A DNA stretch of 64,000 nucleotides from Mycobacterium sp. IS-1590 (GTDB taxonomy: Bacteria > Actinomycetota > Actinomycetes > Mycobacteriales > Mycobacteriaceae). The notes beneath the pieces were generated by a model. That model was not told where the DNA came from. It did not search any database and saw only the letters and a list, made by a program, of their open reading frames with translations. A program made the position numbers and the translations under genes. The first letter of the stretch is position 1; every line of letters begins with the position of its first letter. Below, in pieces: positions 20,889-30,679 of the stretch. The DNA is taken from NCBI RefSeq assembly GCF_001500025.1, contig NZ_LQIW01000004.1, positions 110,408 through 174,407 on the forward strand, written 5' to 3'.

Positions 20889-21863
20889 GTGCCGGGCTGG
20901 AACGGGAACACCGCCTCCGAGTGGGTGCCGACGGGGTCGGTCACCGTGCGGGTGCCGGGCAAGGTCAACCTGTACCTGGAGGTGGGGGACCGCCGCGACG
21001 ACGGCTACCACGAGCTCACCACGGTGTTCCACGCCGTCTCGCTGCTCGACGAGATCACGGTCAGCAACGCCGACATGCTGTCGCTGGAGCTGTCCGGTGA
21101 AGGCGCCGAGTCGCTGCCCGCCGACGGGCGCAACCTCGCGTGGCAGGCCGCCGAGTTGATGGCCGAACACGTGGGCCGGGCGCCGGATGTGGCGATCTCG
21201 ATCGACAAGTCCATACCGGTCGCCGGTGGCATGGCCGGCGGCAGCGCTGACGCGGCGGCGGTGCTGGTCGCGATGAACACGCTGTGGGAGCTGGGAGTGC
21301 CGCGGCGCGATCTGCACGCGCTGGCGGCCCGGCTGGGCAGCGACGTGCCCTTCGCGCTGCACGGCGGAACCGCATTGGGCACCGGGCGCGGTGAGGAGTT
21401 GGCGACGGTGCTGGCACGCACGACGTTCCACTGGGTACTGGCCTTCGCCGACGGCGGACTGTCGACGCCCGCGGTGTTCGCCGAGATCGACCGGCTACGC
21501 GACTCGGCCGGCCCGGACCGCGAGGCGCCACCGCGACTCGACGACGCCGAACCGGTGCTGGCGGCGCTGGCGTCCGGCGATCCGGCCCAACTCGCCCCGC
21601 TGCTCGGCAACGATCTGCAGCCGGCGGCGCTGAGCCTCGACCCGGGGTTGCGCCGCACGCTGCGCGCGGGCACCGAGGCCGGGGCGTTGGCGGGCATCGT
21701 GTCGGGGTCGGGGCCGACGTGTGCATTCCTGTGCGCCTCGGCGGGCCAGGCGGTCGACGTGGGCGCGCAGTTGTCGGGTGCGGGGGTGTGCCGCACCGTG
21801 CGGGTGGCCAGCGGACCGGTCCAGGGCGCGCGGGTGGTGCCGACGCCGTCGACGTCGGCGTGA
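20889..21863 (+). CDS. ispE: 4-diphosphocytidyl-2-C-methyl-D-erythritol kinase
   Basis: A 324-residue GHMP kinase that phosphorylates CDP-methylerythritol in the MEP isoprenoid pathway. It has [22 protein letters not shown] at the N-terminus, the ATP loop [15 protein letters not shown] near residue 117, and the C-terminal [13 protein letters not shown]. The sequence closely follows the M. tuberculosis protein (Rv1011). The start is GTG at 20889, with GTG at 20925 as an alternative. It is separated from ksgA by the antisense kinase gene, so it may have its own promoter. Confidence 0.94.
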   Translation: MPGWNGNTASEWVPTGSVTVRVPGKVNLYLEVGDRRDDGYHELTTVFHAVSLLDEITVSNADMLSLELSGEGAESLPADGRNLAWQAAELMAEHVGRAPDVAISIDKSIPVAGGMAGGSADAAAVLVAMNTLWELGVPRRDLHALAARLGSDVPFALHGGTALGTGRGEELATVLARTTFHWVLAFADGGLSTPAVFAEIDRLRDSAGPDREAPPRLDDAEPVLAALASGDPAQLAPLLGNDLQPAALSLDPGLRRTLRAGTEAGALAGIVSGSGPTCAFLCASAGQAVDVGAQLSGAGVCRTVRVASGPVQGARVVPTPSTSA

Positions 21864-22264
21864 GACCACCGGTTTCGTCCGCGAGCGCGCAGTCCGGTAC
21901 GAAAAATGCGGGAATTTCGGTACCCGGCTGAGCGCTGGGCTGCGGTTTGGTCACAAGCGGGTGTGACCCAGACCTCAATAATCACGAGAGTTTGGCGGCT
22001 ACTTAAGAGTTGCATAAGATGACCGATGGTGAAGATTAGCTGTCATGCATCGGACACGACGTTCTCTCCCGCCGGAAACCTCGGTGGGCGCCTCGTCGGA
22101 TATGGCGACGGCCTCGGTGCATCACCATTTCGAGACGTAACCGCTCCCGATTCGTGTGCGCGCCTTCGCGACCACGTCTGCGATCACGTGGAGCATATGA
22201 CGAGGTTGTTTGCGCTGAGCCCCATGCCGCAGGCGCAGCGGCTCCAGGAACCGAGGAGGGTGTT
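21864..22264 (+). promoter_or_regulatory. Intergenic region with a SigA-like promoter for pks16
   Basis: This 401-bp stretch has no supportable gene. A good housekeeping promoter is visible: -35 TTGGCG at 21992-21997, a 17-bp spacer, and -10 TAAGAT at 22015-22020 preceded by TGCA. It would give a leader of about 240 nt before pks16. I found no clear riboswitch fold or terminator in the leader by eye. Confidence 0.45.
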
Positions 22265-23899
22265 GTGAGCCGATTCACCGAGAAGATGTACCGCAATGCC
22301 CGCACCGTGACGACGGGCATGGTCACCGGTGAACCGTACGAACCCGTCCGCCACACCTGGGGCGAGGTGCACGAGCGCGCACGCTGCATCGCGGGTGGCC
22401 TGGAGAAGGCGGGCATCGGCCTCGGCGACGCGGTCGGCGTGCTGGCCGGCTTCCCGGTGGAGATCGCCCCGACGGCGCAGGGCCTGTGGATGCGCGGCGC
22501 CAGCCTGACCATGCTGCACCAGCCCACCCCGCGCACCGACCTCGCGGTCTGGGCCGAGGACACGATGAACGTCGTGCGGATGATCGAGGCCAAGGCCGTC
22601 ATCGTCTCCGAACCGTTCATGGTCGCCATCCCGGTGCTGCAGGAGCAGGGCATCACGGTCCTGACGGTGTCGGACCTTTTGGCCTCCGACCCGATCGACC
22701 CGATCGACGTGGGCGAGGACGATCTCGCGCTGATGCAATTGACGAGCGGCTCGACCGGTTCGCCCAAGGCGGTCCAGATCACGCACCGCAACATCTACTC
22801 CAACGCCGAGGCCATGTTCATCGGCGCCGAGTACGACGTCGACAAGGACGTCATGGTCAGCTGGCTGCCGTGCTTCCACGACATGGGCATGGTCGGCTTC
22901 CTGACCATCCCGATGTACTTCGGCGCGGAACTGGTCAAAGTCACGCCGATGGACTTCCTGCGCGACACCCTGCTGTGGGCCAAGCTCATCGACAAGTACA
23001 AGGGCACGATGACCGCGGCGCCGAACTTCGCCTATGCGCTGTTCGCCAAGCGGTTGCGCCGGCAGGCCAAACCGGGTGAATTCGACCTGTCGACGCTGCG
23101 GTTCGCGCTCTCGGGCGCCGAGCCGGTCGAGCCCGCGGACGTCGAGGACCTGCTGGATGCCGGCAAACCGTTCGGCCTGAAGCCCGACGCCATCCTGCCC
23201 GCGTACGGCATGGCCGAGACCACGCTCGCGGTGTCGTTCTCCCCGTGCGGTGCGGGTCTGGTGGTCGACGAGGTCGACGCCGATCTGCTGGCCGCGCTGC
23301 GCCGCGCCGTGCCCGCGACCAAGGGCAACACCCGACGGCTGGCTTCGCTGGGTCCGCTGCTGCGCGACCTGGAGGCCCGCGTCATCGACGAGCAGGGCAA
23401 CGTGATGCCGCCGCGCGGCGTCGGCGTCATCGAGCTTCGCGGCGAATGCCTGACCCCCGGATACATCACCATGGGCGGATTCATCCCCGCGCAGGACGAG
23501 CACGGCTGGTACGACACCGGCGACCTCGGCTACATCACCGACGAAGGCAACATCGTCGTGTGCGGCCGCGTCAAGGACGTCATCATTATGGCGGGCCGCA
23601 ACATCTATCCGACCGACATCGAGCGCGCCGCGTGCCGTGTCGAGGGGGTCCGTCCGGGATGCGCCGTCGCCGTGCGCCTCGATGCGGGTCACTCGCGGGA
23701 GACGTTCGCCGTCGCCGTGGAATCCAACGCCTGGCAGGATCCCGTCGAGGTGCGCCGCATCGAGCAGCAGGTGGCCCACGAGGTGGTGGGCGAGGTCGAC
23801 GTGCGTCCGCGCAACGTCGTGGTGCTCGGACCCGGCACCATCCCGAAGACGCCGTCGGGAAAGCTGCGCCGCAGCAACTCCGTCTCGCTCGTCACCTAG
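22265..23899 (+). CDS. pks16: Fatty-acyl-AMP/CoA ligase family protein Pks16
   Basis: A 544-residue ANL-superfamily adenylate-forming enzyme. It has the phosphate loop [16 protein letters not shown] near residue 170, [12 protein letters not shown] near 315, YDTGDLGYI near 415, and the C-terminal catalytic Lys in [10 protein letters not shown]. These enzymes activate fatty acids as acyl-AMP. Despite its historical name it has no polyketide synthase domains. The GTG at 22265 follows a GGAGG 5-6 nt upstream and gives the [11 protein letters not shown] start known from M. tuberculosis Rv1013. The longer frame from 22154 is rejected. Confidence 0.92.
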   Translation: MSRFTEKMYRNARTVTTGMVTGEPYEPVRHTWGEVHERARCIAGGLEKAGIGLGDAVGVLAGFPVEIAPTAQGLWMRGASLTMLHQPTPRTDLAVWAEDTMNVVRMIEAKAVIVSEPFMVAIPVLQEQGITVLTVSDLLASDPIDPIDVGEDDLALMQLTSGSTGSPKAVQITHRNIYSNAEAMFIGAEYDVDKDVMVSWLPCFHDMGMVGFLTIPMYFGAELVKVTPMDFLRDTLLWAKLIDKYKGTMTAAPNFAYALFAKRLRRQAKPGEFDLSTLRFALSGAEPVEPADVEDLLDAGKPFGLKPDAILPAYGMAETTLAVSFSPCGAGLVVDEVDADLLAALRRAVPATKGNTRRLASLGPLLRDLEARVIDEQGNVMPPRGVGVIELRGECLTPGYITMGGFIPAQDEHGWYDTGDLGYITDEGNIVVCGRVKDVIIMAGRNIYPTDIERAACRVEGVRPGCAVAVRLDAGHSRETFAVAVESNAWQDPVEVRRIEQQVAHEVVGEVDVRPRNVVVLGPGTIPKTPSGKLRRSNSVSLVT

Positions 23900-24039
23900 A
23901 CACTTCTTTTCTGTTGTCCGAAAGTGCGTGTTTGCACCCGACACGCCGCGCCTGAGCAGCAGTTTGCGCGCGCCCGCGCTGGGGCCCACGCGCAGCCGGG
24001 GATAACGAGCTGTCGGCAATTGTCGATACGTTCGGTGTC

Positions 24040-24999
24040 ATGCCTTCCGCTCCCGCCATCGAGGCGATCGATCTCGTGAAGCGGTACGGCGACGGAGAAC
24101 CGGCCGTCGACCGTGTCAGCTTCACCGTTGCCCCCGGAACCGTGCTCGGGCTGTTGGGCCCGAACGGCGCCGGCAAGACCACCACGGTGCGGATGATGAC
24201 GACGTTGACCGCACCGACCAGCGGCACCGCACGGGTCGCCGGTTACGACGTCGTCCGTGAACCCGATCAGGTGCGCCGCAACATGGGTCTGACCGGGCAG
24301 GTCGCCACCGTCGACGAGCTGCTCACCGGCCGGGAGAACATCCGGATGATCGGCGGGCTCTACGGCATCCGCCGCAGAGACCTCAGCAGGCTGGGTGATC
24401 AGCTGCTGGAACAGTTTTCGATCGCCGACGCCGCCGATCGCGTGGTGAAGTCCTACTCGGGCGGCATGCGTCGCCGGCTCGATCTCGCGGTGAGCCTGCT
24501 CGCCTCACCGCCGGTCTTGTTCCTCGACGAGCCGACCACCGGCCTGGATCCGCGCAGTCGCAGCGAATTATGGGACGTGCTCAGGGATCTCGTCGAGCAG
24601 GGCACCACGCTGCTGCTCACCACGCAGTACCTCGAGGAGGCCGATCAGCTCGCCGACAACATCCTGGTGATCGACAAGGGCCGCATCATCGCCGAGGGTT
24701 CGCCTCTTCAGCTCAAAGAGCAGGCGGGCAATGCCAGCCTGGTCGTCACGGTGACGAACACCGAGGACCTTCCCGCCGCCGAGGCGCTGCTCGCCAGGAA
24801 CGGCAGCGAGGTGTTCGTCAACGCGGGCGCTCGTGAGTTGACCGCAGCGGCCGACGGTCTCGACGACATGATCCGCGTCGCGGGCCTGCTGCGGGAAAGC
24901 AACATCGCCGTCGACGACATCGGGTTGTCGCGACCGAGCCTCGACGATGTCTTCCTCTCGCTGACCGGTCACCGCAGCGATGAGGAGGGCGGCGCATGA
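24040..24999 (+). CDS. ABC transporter ATP-binding protein, DrrA-like
   Basis: A 319-residue ATPase with Walker A GPNGAGKTT near residue 47, signature YSGGMRRRLDLA near 145, Walker B VLFLDEPTTGLDPRS, and a Gln instead of the switch His (LLLTTQYLEEAD), as in daunorubicin-resistance DrrA proteins. The C-terminal 80 residues form the DrrA regulatory extension. With the permease that overlaps its stop by 4 bp (ATGA) it should export a hydrophobic compound or lipid. Absent from the same place in M. tuberculosis. Confidence 0.9.
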   Translation: MPSAPAIEAIDLVKRYGDGEPAVDRVSFTVAPGTVLGLLGPNGAGKTTTVRMMTTLTAPTSGTARVAGYDVVREPDQVRRNMGLTGQVATVDELLTGRENIRMIGGLYGIRRRDLSRLGDQLLEQFSIADAADRVVKSYSGGMRRRLDLAVSLLASPPVLFLDEPTTGLDPRSRSELWDVLRDLVEQGTTLLLTTQYLEEADQLADNILVIDKGRIIAEGSPLQLKEQAGNASLVVTVTNTEDLPAAEALLARNGSEVFVNAGARELTAAADGLDDMIRVAGLLRESNIAVDDIGLSRPSLDDVFLSLTGHRSDEEGGA

Positions 25000-25865
25000 C
25001 CGCGGAAGGTGACGTGACGACATCCGAGGCGCCGCCGGCGCACGCCCCCGGTCGACACGTCGCGGTTCGACGCACCAACGTCGCCCAGCAGTCGTGGATC
25101 ATGGTCAAACGCAACATGATCCACACCAAGCGGATGCCCGAGATGCTCAGCGACGTCACCGCACAACCCATCATGTTCGTGTTGCTGTTCGCATTCGTGT
25201 TCGGCGCATCGATACCCAACCCGGGCGGCACCAATTATCGCGAGTTCCTGCTGCCGGGCATCCAGGCGCAGACCATCGTGTTCTCGGCATTCGTCGTGGC
25301 ATCCGGTATCACCGCCGACATCGAGAAGGGCATCATCGACCGGTTCCGGTCGCTGCCGATCTCGCGGTCGTCGGTGCTCATCGGTCGCAGCATCGCCAGC
25401 CTGCTCCACTCGTCGCTGGGCGTGGTGGTGATGGCGCTGACGGGTCTGGCGATCGGCTGGCGCATCCGCGGCAGCGTCGCCGAGGCGGTGCTGGCCTTCG
25501 CTCTGGTCCTGGTCTTCGGTTTCGGGATGATCTGGTTCGGCATCCTCATCGGCTCATTGCTGCGCACCGTCGAAGCCGTCAACGGTGTGATGTTCACCGT
25601 CTTGTTCCCGATCACGTTCCTGGCGAACACATTTGTCCCCACGGAGCCGATGCCACATTGGCTACGAGTCATCGCCGAGTGGAACCCGGTTTCGTCGCTG
25701 GCTCAGGCGATGCGCCAGCTGTGGGGTAACGGCGGACCCGCCCCGGACAGTGCGCAGCTGCCGTTGCACCATCCGGTGCTGGCAACCGTCATCTGGTCCC
25801 TACTGCTGACGGCGGTCTTCGCGCCATTCGCCCTACGCGCCTACGCCCGCCGCACGGCCGGCTAG
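24996..25865 (+). CDS. ABC-2 type transporter permease, DrrB-like
   Basis: A 289-residue membrane protein with about six hydrophobic segments: MFVLLFAFVFGAS, TIVFSAFVVASGI, SLGVVVMALTGLAIGW, AVLAFALVLVFGFGMIWFG, GVMFTVLFPITFLANTF and VIWSLLLTAVFAPFA. The order and the FRSLPISRSSVLIGR cytoplasmic motif are typical of the ABC-2 family. Translation is coupled to the ATPase gene through ATGA. The last bases overlap the stop of the convergent phosphotransferase gene in CTAG. Substrate unknown. Confidence 0.9.
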   Translation: MTAEGDVTTSEAPPAHAPGRHVAVRRTNVAQQSWIMVKRNMIHTKRMPEMLSDVTAQPIMFVLLFAFVFGASIPNPGGTNYREFLLPGIQAQTIVFSAFVVASGITADIEKGIIDRFRSLPISRSSVLIGRSIASLLHSSLGVVVMALTGLAIGWRIRGSVAEAVLAFALVLVFGFGMIWFGILIGSLLRTVEAVNGVMFTVLFPITFLANTFVPTEPMPHWLRVIAEWNPVSSLAQAMRQLWGNGGPAPDSAQLPLHHPVLATVIWSLLLTAVFAPFALRAYARRTAG

Positions 25866-26911
25866 CCGCGAATCGCCGCGACCGTCCACGCGGGCAGGAT
25901 CGGCGCCTTGGTGAGGAAGTGCTCCGACTGCCCGGTCGCGCGCAACAGCACCTGTGTCCTCAGGATGCAGCAGCCCATGCGGACCATCGCGAATATCTCG
26001 TACCAATCGAGATCTCGCAGTGGTCTGCCGAGCATCTCCTCGTAGCGTCCGACCACCGAAGCGCGACTGTCGAATCCCCCCAGCTCGGGGTCGAGGTCCA
26101 ATCCGTTGACCTCGAGCATCTGCTTGCGGGTGGCCAGCCACCATGCGACATCGGCCTCAGCGGGGCAGATGCAGGCCTGCTCCCAGTCCAGCGCGCCGAC
26201 GAGTTCCCCGGAATCGTCGAAGACGGCGTTGGACAGCCGCGCATCTCCCCAGCAGATGCTCAAATCGGTTGTAGCGGCAGGAATACGGCGTGTCAGCCAG
26301 TCGAACGCGTCGGTGATGACGTCGGGTACCTGGTCTTCGGTGCCCCATCTGACGTAATCCCACCACCATTGGAGTTCGGCGCTGACGCCGACGCCCTCGG
26401 GTCGCGCCAGCCACGGGGCCTGCTCGGGCGGCACCCGATGCAGCCGCGCCAACGTCTCCAGAAACGAGTCGTGCACTCGGCGTTGCACGTTCACGCTGGC
26501 ACCGTGCAGCCATCCGCGCGTCGCATAGCTGGTGTCCGACGGCGTGTAGCCGACGATCCGCGGCATCACAAGGAATCTCGAACCGATCCACGACTCGTCG
26601 GGCTCGTAGACGATCGGTGACGGGGTCGAGACACCGTGGTCGTGGAGAAGCCTCTGCGTCGCCGACTGCGCGTCGAGGTCGTAGTCGGGGAAGATGCCGC
26701 CGCCCGCGGGCGGTATCCGGATGACGTGCTCGCTGGAGCGGCCGCCGATCTCGGCGGTGAACACCAGCGTTTCGCTCGACCACCCCGCGGCCCGGTTCGC
26801 CGGCCGCAGTTCGGATACCACCACCTCGCCGGCGTGCCGGTTGGCGAACCAGTCCCGCAGTCGCACCCGGGTGGAGTCGAGGTCGCGGCTGTCCAGAGCG
26901 ATGCCCGCCAT
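25862..26911 (-). CDS. Aminoglycoside phosphotransferase-like (APH) family protein
   Basis: A 349-residue protein of the APH/choline-kinase fold. It has SSETLVFTAEIGG (Gly-rich strand), HVIRIPPAGG, the Brenner motif ICWGDARLSN near residue 220 with the catalytic Asp, and GALDWEQACICPAEADVAWW carrying the metal-binding Asp. Actinobacterial members near acyl-CoA genes are mostly of unknown substrate; drug resistance should not be assumed. The ATG at 26911 is used, as upstream residues are not family-like. It is divergent from an alpha/beta hydrolase across a region with a TTACATC inverted repeat. Confidence 0.85.
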   Translation of the reverse strand: MAGIALDSRDLDSTRVRLRDWFANRHAGEVVVSELRPANRAAGWSSETLVFTAEIGGRSSEHVIRIPPAGGGIFPDYDLDAQSATQRLLHDHGVSTPSPIVYEPDESWIGSRFLVMPRIVGYTPSDTSYATRGWLHGASVNVQRRVHDSFLETLARLHRVPPEQAPWLARPEGVGVSAELQWWWDYVRWGTEDQVPDVITDAFDWLTRRIPAATTDLSICWGDARLSNAVFDDSGELVGALDWEQACICPAEADVAWWLATRKQMLEVNGLDLDPELGGFDSRASVVGRYEEMLGRPLRDLDWYEIFAMVRMGCCILRTQVLLRATGQSEHFLTKAPILPAWTVAAIRG

Positions 26912-26938
26912 GCAAAGAGGCTTACACGCGGGCGGTGC

Positions 26939-26985
26939 GATGTAAAGCCTCGAGCTGTTACATCCGACGGTTCGTATGTAATACG
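26939..26985. promoter_or_regulatory. Divergent promoter/operator region of the APH and hydrolase genes
   Basis: GATGTAA (26939-26945) and TTACATC (26958-26964) form a 7-bp inverted repeat with a 12-nt gap. A second palindrome CGTAT-GTA-ATACG (26973-26985) contains a TAATAC -10 that ends 9 nt before the hydrolase GTG. TTACATC recurs at 28390-28396, just upstream of the nearby tetR gene. This suggests the TetR regulator binds both sites. The assignment is inference. Confidence 0.4.
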
Positions 26986-26993
26986 CTCGCGAC

Positions 26994-27836
26994 GTGACCC
27001 GACCGCAGGCCGTCACCTTCGGCGACATCGAGGACCACGACCGTCCGCTCGCGGTCCTGGTCCACGGCTTCCCCGACACCCCGTTCACATGGCGTCACCT
27101 CGGGCCGCATCTGGTCGGCCACGGCTATCGCGTGGTGGCTCCCTGGCTACCCGGATACGACGCACCGGTCGGGCGCCCGATCAGCGTGGGCAGCTACGTC
27201 CGTCATATACGGCAGGTCGCGCAGGCCAGCGGGGCCGACGAGCGCGCGGTGCTGATCGGTCACGACTGGGGTGCGCACGCCGGCTACGGCGTGGTCGCGG
27301 GCCCGTCCCCGGTGTTCACGCGTTACGTGGCGCTCGCCGTACCGCCGATCGGTGCGCTGGCGACCGGCCTGTTCACCTACCCCCAACTCAAGCGGTCGTT
27401 CTACATCTGGTTCATCCAGCAGGTCGGATTGGCCGAGGCGGCGCTGTTGGCCCCCGGGTTCTGGGAGTCTCTGTGGTCGGACTGGTCACCGGGATACGAC
27501 TGCGCCGAAGACATCGCCGAGCTGCGCAGGCATCTGACCACCGAGAACATCGCCGACGTCGTCGGTCCGTACCGCGCCTCCTTCAACCCGGACTTCGGGG
27601 ACCCCGAAGCCGTCGACGAGACCGCGGCGACGATGGCGCCGCCCCCGGTCCCGACGCTCTACCTGCACGGTCGAAACGACGGCGCGATAGGCGCTGAGCT
27701 GCTCGGGAACCTGGACGAGTACCTGCCGACCACAGGGTCGTCGCATGAAGTCATCGACGGTGTGGGGCACTTCCTGCACCTCGAACAGCCCGGGCTCATC
27801 GCGGCGACGATCACCGACTGGCTGGACGCCGGCTAG
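26994..27836 (+). CDS. Alpha/beta-fold hydrolase (epoxide hydrolase/haloalkane dehalogenase-like)
   Basis: A 280-residue hydrolase with the oxyanion motif HGFPDTPFTW near residue 22, nucleophile elbow GHDWGA near 90 (Asp nucleophile, as in epoxide hydrolases and dehalogenases), a cap region with FYIWFIQQ, and the catalytic His in GVGHFLHLE near 260. An Asp in LHGRNDG is the likely acid. It therefore hydrolyses an epoxide, halide or ester; which one cannot be told. The GTG at 26994 fits a leaderless mRNA. Its 3' end overlaps the convergent tetR gene by 26 bp. Confidence 0.87.
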   Translation: MTRPQAVTFGDIEDHDRPLAVLVHGFPDTPFTWRHLGPHLVGHGYRVVAPWLPGYDAPVGRPISVGSYVRHIRQVAQASGADERAVLIGHDWGAHAGYGVVAGPSPVFTRYVALAVPPIGALATGLFTYPQLKRSFYIWFIQQVGLAEAALLAPGFWESLWSDWSPGYDCAEDIAELRRHLTTENIADVVGPYRASFNPDFGDPEAVDETAATMAPPPVPTLYLHGRNDGAIGAELLGNLDEYLPTTGSSHEVIDGVGHFLHLEQPGLIAATITDWLDAG

Positions 27837-28380
27837 GCAGCGCGGAACGGCCGATGCGCCCGCCGTCAAGCCCGGCGGCGTGGCGCAGTTCGGCGAGGAA
27901 GCTCTCGGGGCTGCCTCCGCCGAGGAGGTAGTGGCACACCGCGATGCGAACCACGGCCGCCGCGGCGACATCCGCGTTCTCGCCGGGGATGATCCGCGCG
28001 ATCCGCTCGTGCATGATCGGCAACACCCGCCTCATCTGTGCGAGCACGTGTTCGGGTTCCACATCGGCGAGCGATCCCAGCGAGTAGGTGCTTTGGAACT
28101 CGACGATGAAGCGCAACGCCGCGTCCAGGCGGTCGGGGCCCATGAGACCCGTCATCGCGCTCGCGATCCCCGCGTCGAAGTTGTCCTGCTCGTAGAGGCC
28201 GAACGCTTCGAGCAGCCCCTCCTTCGAACCGAAGTGGCGGTACAGCGTCGGGCGAGAGACGCCTGCTTCGGCGGCGACATCGGACAGCTGCAACTTCCGC
28301 CGACCGGCCCGGGACAACACGACGAAAGTGGCCGCGAGGATGCGCCGCCGCGACTGCTCGGCATCCTCGGTGCGGGCCAT
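27811..28380 (-). CDS. TetR-family transcriptional regulator
   Basis: A 189-residue repressor with an N-terminal helix-turn-helix (AEQSRRRILAATFVVLSRAG, then DVAAEAGVSRPTLYRHFGSK) and a divergent ligand domain. A TTACATC motif lies 10 bp upstream of its start at 28390-28396. The same heptamer forms an inverted repeat between the APH and hydrolase genes. Likely targets are itself and those neighbours. The ligand is unknown. It is divergent from the metal-hydrolase gene at 28503. Confidence 0.9.
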   Translation of the reverse strand: MARTEDAEQSRRRILAATFVVLSRAGRRKLQLSDVAAEAGVSRPTLYRHFGSKEGLLEAFGLYEQDNFDAGIASAMTGLMGPDRLDAALRFIVEFQSTYSLGSLADVEPEHVLAQMRRVLPIMHERIARIIPGENADVAAAAVVRIAVCHYLLGGGSPESFLAELRHAAGLDGGRIGRSALPSRRPASR

Positions 28381-28502
28381 GACCCACCTTTACATCTGTG
28401 AGGTCAAATGTCACACTTGCGCTACATCAAGCCCGAGCGCCCTATTGACGGGTGAGACACCGGACTCCACCGAAGTCGCGTCCGGTGCGGAGGAGACCAA
28501 CG

Positions 28503-29435
28503 GTGACCGACCTCGTCGTCCGCAAGATCGGATGGGAGTTCGACGCGTCGGTGCCGTTCATGTGGCAGCCGGCCAATCCGAATTTCGGATTGTTCTGCAA
28601 TGCGTTCACGTTCATCGCGGTGCCCTTCGAGCGCTACATCGTCAGCGCGGTGCGGATGGCCGGAGACCGGTTGGCCGAAAGCCCCCACGTCGCGGCCGAG
28701 GCCGAGGGGTTCCTCAAGCAGGAGGCGCAGCATGCTGCGGCGCATCGCAAGCACATGCTCGCGCTGATCGACCGCTACCCCGACCTCGAGCAGTGCTACG
28801 CCGACGCCTGCGCGGCCTACGACCAGCTGCTCGAAGACGAGCCGGTCGCCTTCCATCTCGCCTACATCGCAAACCTGGAAGCCACGTTCACCCCGCTGTT
28901 CAAAGTGATTCTCGACCACCGTGATTCGCTGTTCGGCGGGGGTGATGTCCGGGTCGCCTCACTGATGATGTGGCACTTCGTCGAGGAGATCGAGCACCGT
29001 AGTTCGGGGTTGATCCTGTGCAATCACGTCAACCCCCACCCGTGGTCACGCGTCAAGCACATCAAGAGGACGTTCGGCCATGTCGGGGGCATAGCCGACG
29101 CAATCGCGAAGGTCTTCGACGAGGTCGTCCCGATCGAGGATCGCGGCGTGTCCACCCGCGAGCTGTTGTCCGGCGACTTCCTGACCGGTGAGCTCAAACA
29201 CCGCCTCCCAATCGTGCGCCGCCTGGGCGACGGAGGGGGAGCACCGACGATCTTTCAGCCGGTGCCGACCGCAGACCTGGCGAAAATGGTGTGGCGGCTG
29301 GCGCTTTCACAGACGCCATACCACGATCCAGCCGATCAACCGCTGCCGGAATGGGCGCAGACCTGGATGCGCGCCTACGACAGCGGCGCCGACATGACGA
29401 CGTTCGCCCGGTCGTCGGGCACCACTGGAAGGTGA
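28503..29435 (+). CDS. Predicted metal-dependent hydrolase, ferritin-like (PF10118)
   Basis: A 310-residue protein of the Metal_hydrol family. Helical metal-binding segments are GFLKQEAQHAAAHRKHM near residue 75, ANLEATFTPLF near 125 and MMWHFVEEIEHRSSG near 155. The repeated E-x(n)-E-x2-H pattern suggests a di-metal ferritin-like centre. The GTG at 28503 is chosen for the GGAGGAG 8 nt upstream. The next gene starts 7 nt after its stop, so the pair is an operon. Reaction unknown. Confidence 0.8.
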   Translation: MTDLVVRKIGWEFDASVPFMWQPANPNFGLFCNAFTFIAVPFERYIVSAVRMAGDRLAESPHVAAEAEGFLKQEAQHAAAHRKHMLALIDRYPDLEQCYADACAAYDQLLEDEPVAFHLAYIANLEATFTPLFKVILDHRDSLFGGGDVRVASLMMWHFVEEIEHRSSGLILCNHVNPHPWSRVKHIKRTFGHVGGIADAIAKVFDEVVPIEDRGVSTRELLSGDFLTGELKHRLPIVRRLGDGGGAPTIFQPVPTADLAKMVWRLALSQTPYHDPADQPLPEWAQTWMRAYDSGADMTTFARSSGTTGR

Positions 29436-29441
29436 CATCGA

Positions 29442-30605
29442 TTGTTGACGACGAACTACGGCAGTCTGGTACCCGAGGACGAGTCGCTCACCCACCAGAT
29501 CGTCGATACGTTCGCGACGGTCAGCCAATCGGATCCGTCGTGGACGGAGAAGATCTGGACGCTCGCGCATGCGCGTGACAATTCGCTCCAGGTCGTTCTG
29601 GGCGTCGGAAAGTACACCAACCGTGGGGTGTTCGACGGTGCAGCCGGGGTGTGTCGCGGCACCGAGCAGTGGACCGTGCGGGCCGGGCGCCGTCTGTCGG
29701 CCGACCCTTCCTCGACCGAGGTGGGACCGATCCGCTATCGCGTGCTCGAACCGCTACGGTCTATCCAGGTGAGCCTGGAGCCCTCCGAGCACGCGCCGAT
29801 CTCCTTCGACGTCGTCATGCGGGGCAGCTTCGACGCGGCGCTGGAGGATCCGTGGCCCGATCGCAGCCCGGACGGCTATCGCGTCACCCATAACGTGTTG
29901 CGCTATCACCAGATCGGTGTGGCGTCGGGCTGGGTCGAGGTCGATGGCCACCGTACCGAGATCCGACCCGACGAGTGGATATCGGTGCGCGACCACTCAT
30001 GGGGTCTGCGGCCCGGGGTCGGCAAACCCATTCCCGGCCTGCCGCGTGGCGGTCGCAAGATCAAGCAGATGTTCATGACGTGGCTGCCGATGACGCTGAC
30101 GCGCCCCGACGGGTCGACATACTCGCTGTTCGTGATGTATCAGGAGGAGCGCGGCGACGGCTTCCTCGAAATCCGTTGTCAGGCAGAGCAACAGAACGAC
30201 GACGGAACGTCGCACCGATTTGCTTCGGTGGAACAGGATCTGCACTTCAACGACGAGAACCGGCGGCTGACCCACGGCACCGTCACGTTGATCGACTCCG
30301 ACGGGGCGCGGCGACCGCTGACGATCACCGCCGCGGGACCGACGGGATTTCACCTCGGGACGGCCGGCTACTACGGCTGGAACGACTGGGTCTACGGCCA
30401 GTGGGTGGGCGATCTGCGGGTCGAGGGCTATCACGTCACCGACTGTGACACCGCAGAGAACGCGCGCAAACTGCATCAGCTGCGGGATCTGCTGGTCCGC
30501 GTGGAGGATCCGGTGGGTGGCGGTTCGGGGCTCGGCAACGCCGAGACGTTCGCGCTGGGAGAGTTCCCCGAGCGAGGGCTCACCGCCGAGAACTCGTTCC
30601 TCTGA
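29442..30605 (+). CDS. DUF7064/AttH-like protein of unknown function
   Basis: A 387-residue, beta-rich protein. It carries the VRDHSWGLRPG motif near residue 185, which I associate with DUF7064/DUF7065 and lipocalin-like AttH/CrtC proteins, and a Tyr/Trp-rich segment (GTAGYYGWNDWVYGQWVG) near 305. No signal peptide. The start is TTG at 29442 (GGAAGG 8 nt upstream), with TTG at 29445 as an alternative. It follows the ferritin-like hydrolase by 6 nt and is probably co-translated with it. A role in lipid or steroid-like substrate handling is only a guess. Confidence 0.65.
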   Translation: MLTTNYGSLVPEDESLTHQIVDTFATVSQSDPSWTEKIWTLAHARDNSLQVVLGVGKYTNRGVFDGAAGVCRGTEQWTVRAGRRLSADPSSTEVGPIRYRVLEPLRSIQVSLEPSEHAPISFDVVMRGSFDAALEDPWPDRSPDGYRVTHNVLRYHQIGVASGWVEVDGHRTEIRPDEWISVRDHSWGLRPGVGKPIPGLPRGGRKIKQMFMTWLPMTLTRPDGSTYSLFVMYQEERGDGFLEIRCQAEQQNDDGTSHRFASVEQDLHFNDENRRLTHGTVTLIDSDGARRPLTITAAGPTGFHLGTAGYYGWNDWVYGQWVGDLRVEGYHVTDCDTAENARKLHQLRDLLVRVEDPVGGGSGLGNAETFALGEFPERGLTAENSFL

Positions 30606-30679
30606 GTCGACGCCGGGTTCTCGGCATTCGGTGACCGCGCGCGGAATACATCGTCGTCGGCTGGGCGTTTGGTCCATGC

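Noticed and set aside
24040..25865. DrrAB-like exporter as an antibiotic biosynthesis resistance pair
   Set aside because: No biosynthetic cluster is adjacent. Mycobacterial DrrAB-like pairs can export lipids, so only the family is stated.
25862..26911. APH-family gene as an aminoglycoside-resistance gene
   Set aside because: Only the fold motifs are visible. Most actinobacterial members of this type have other or unknown substrates.
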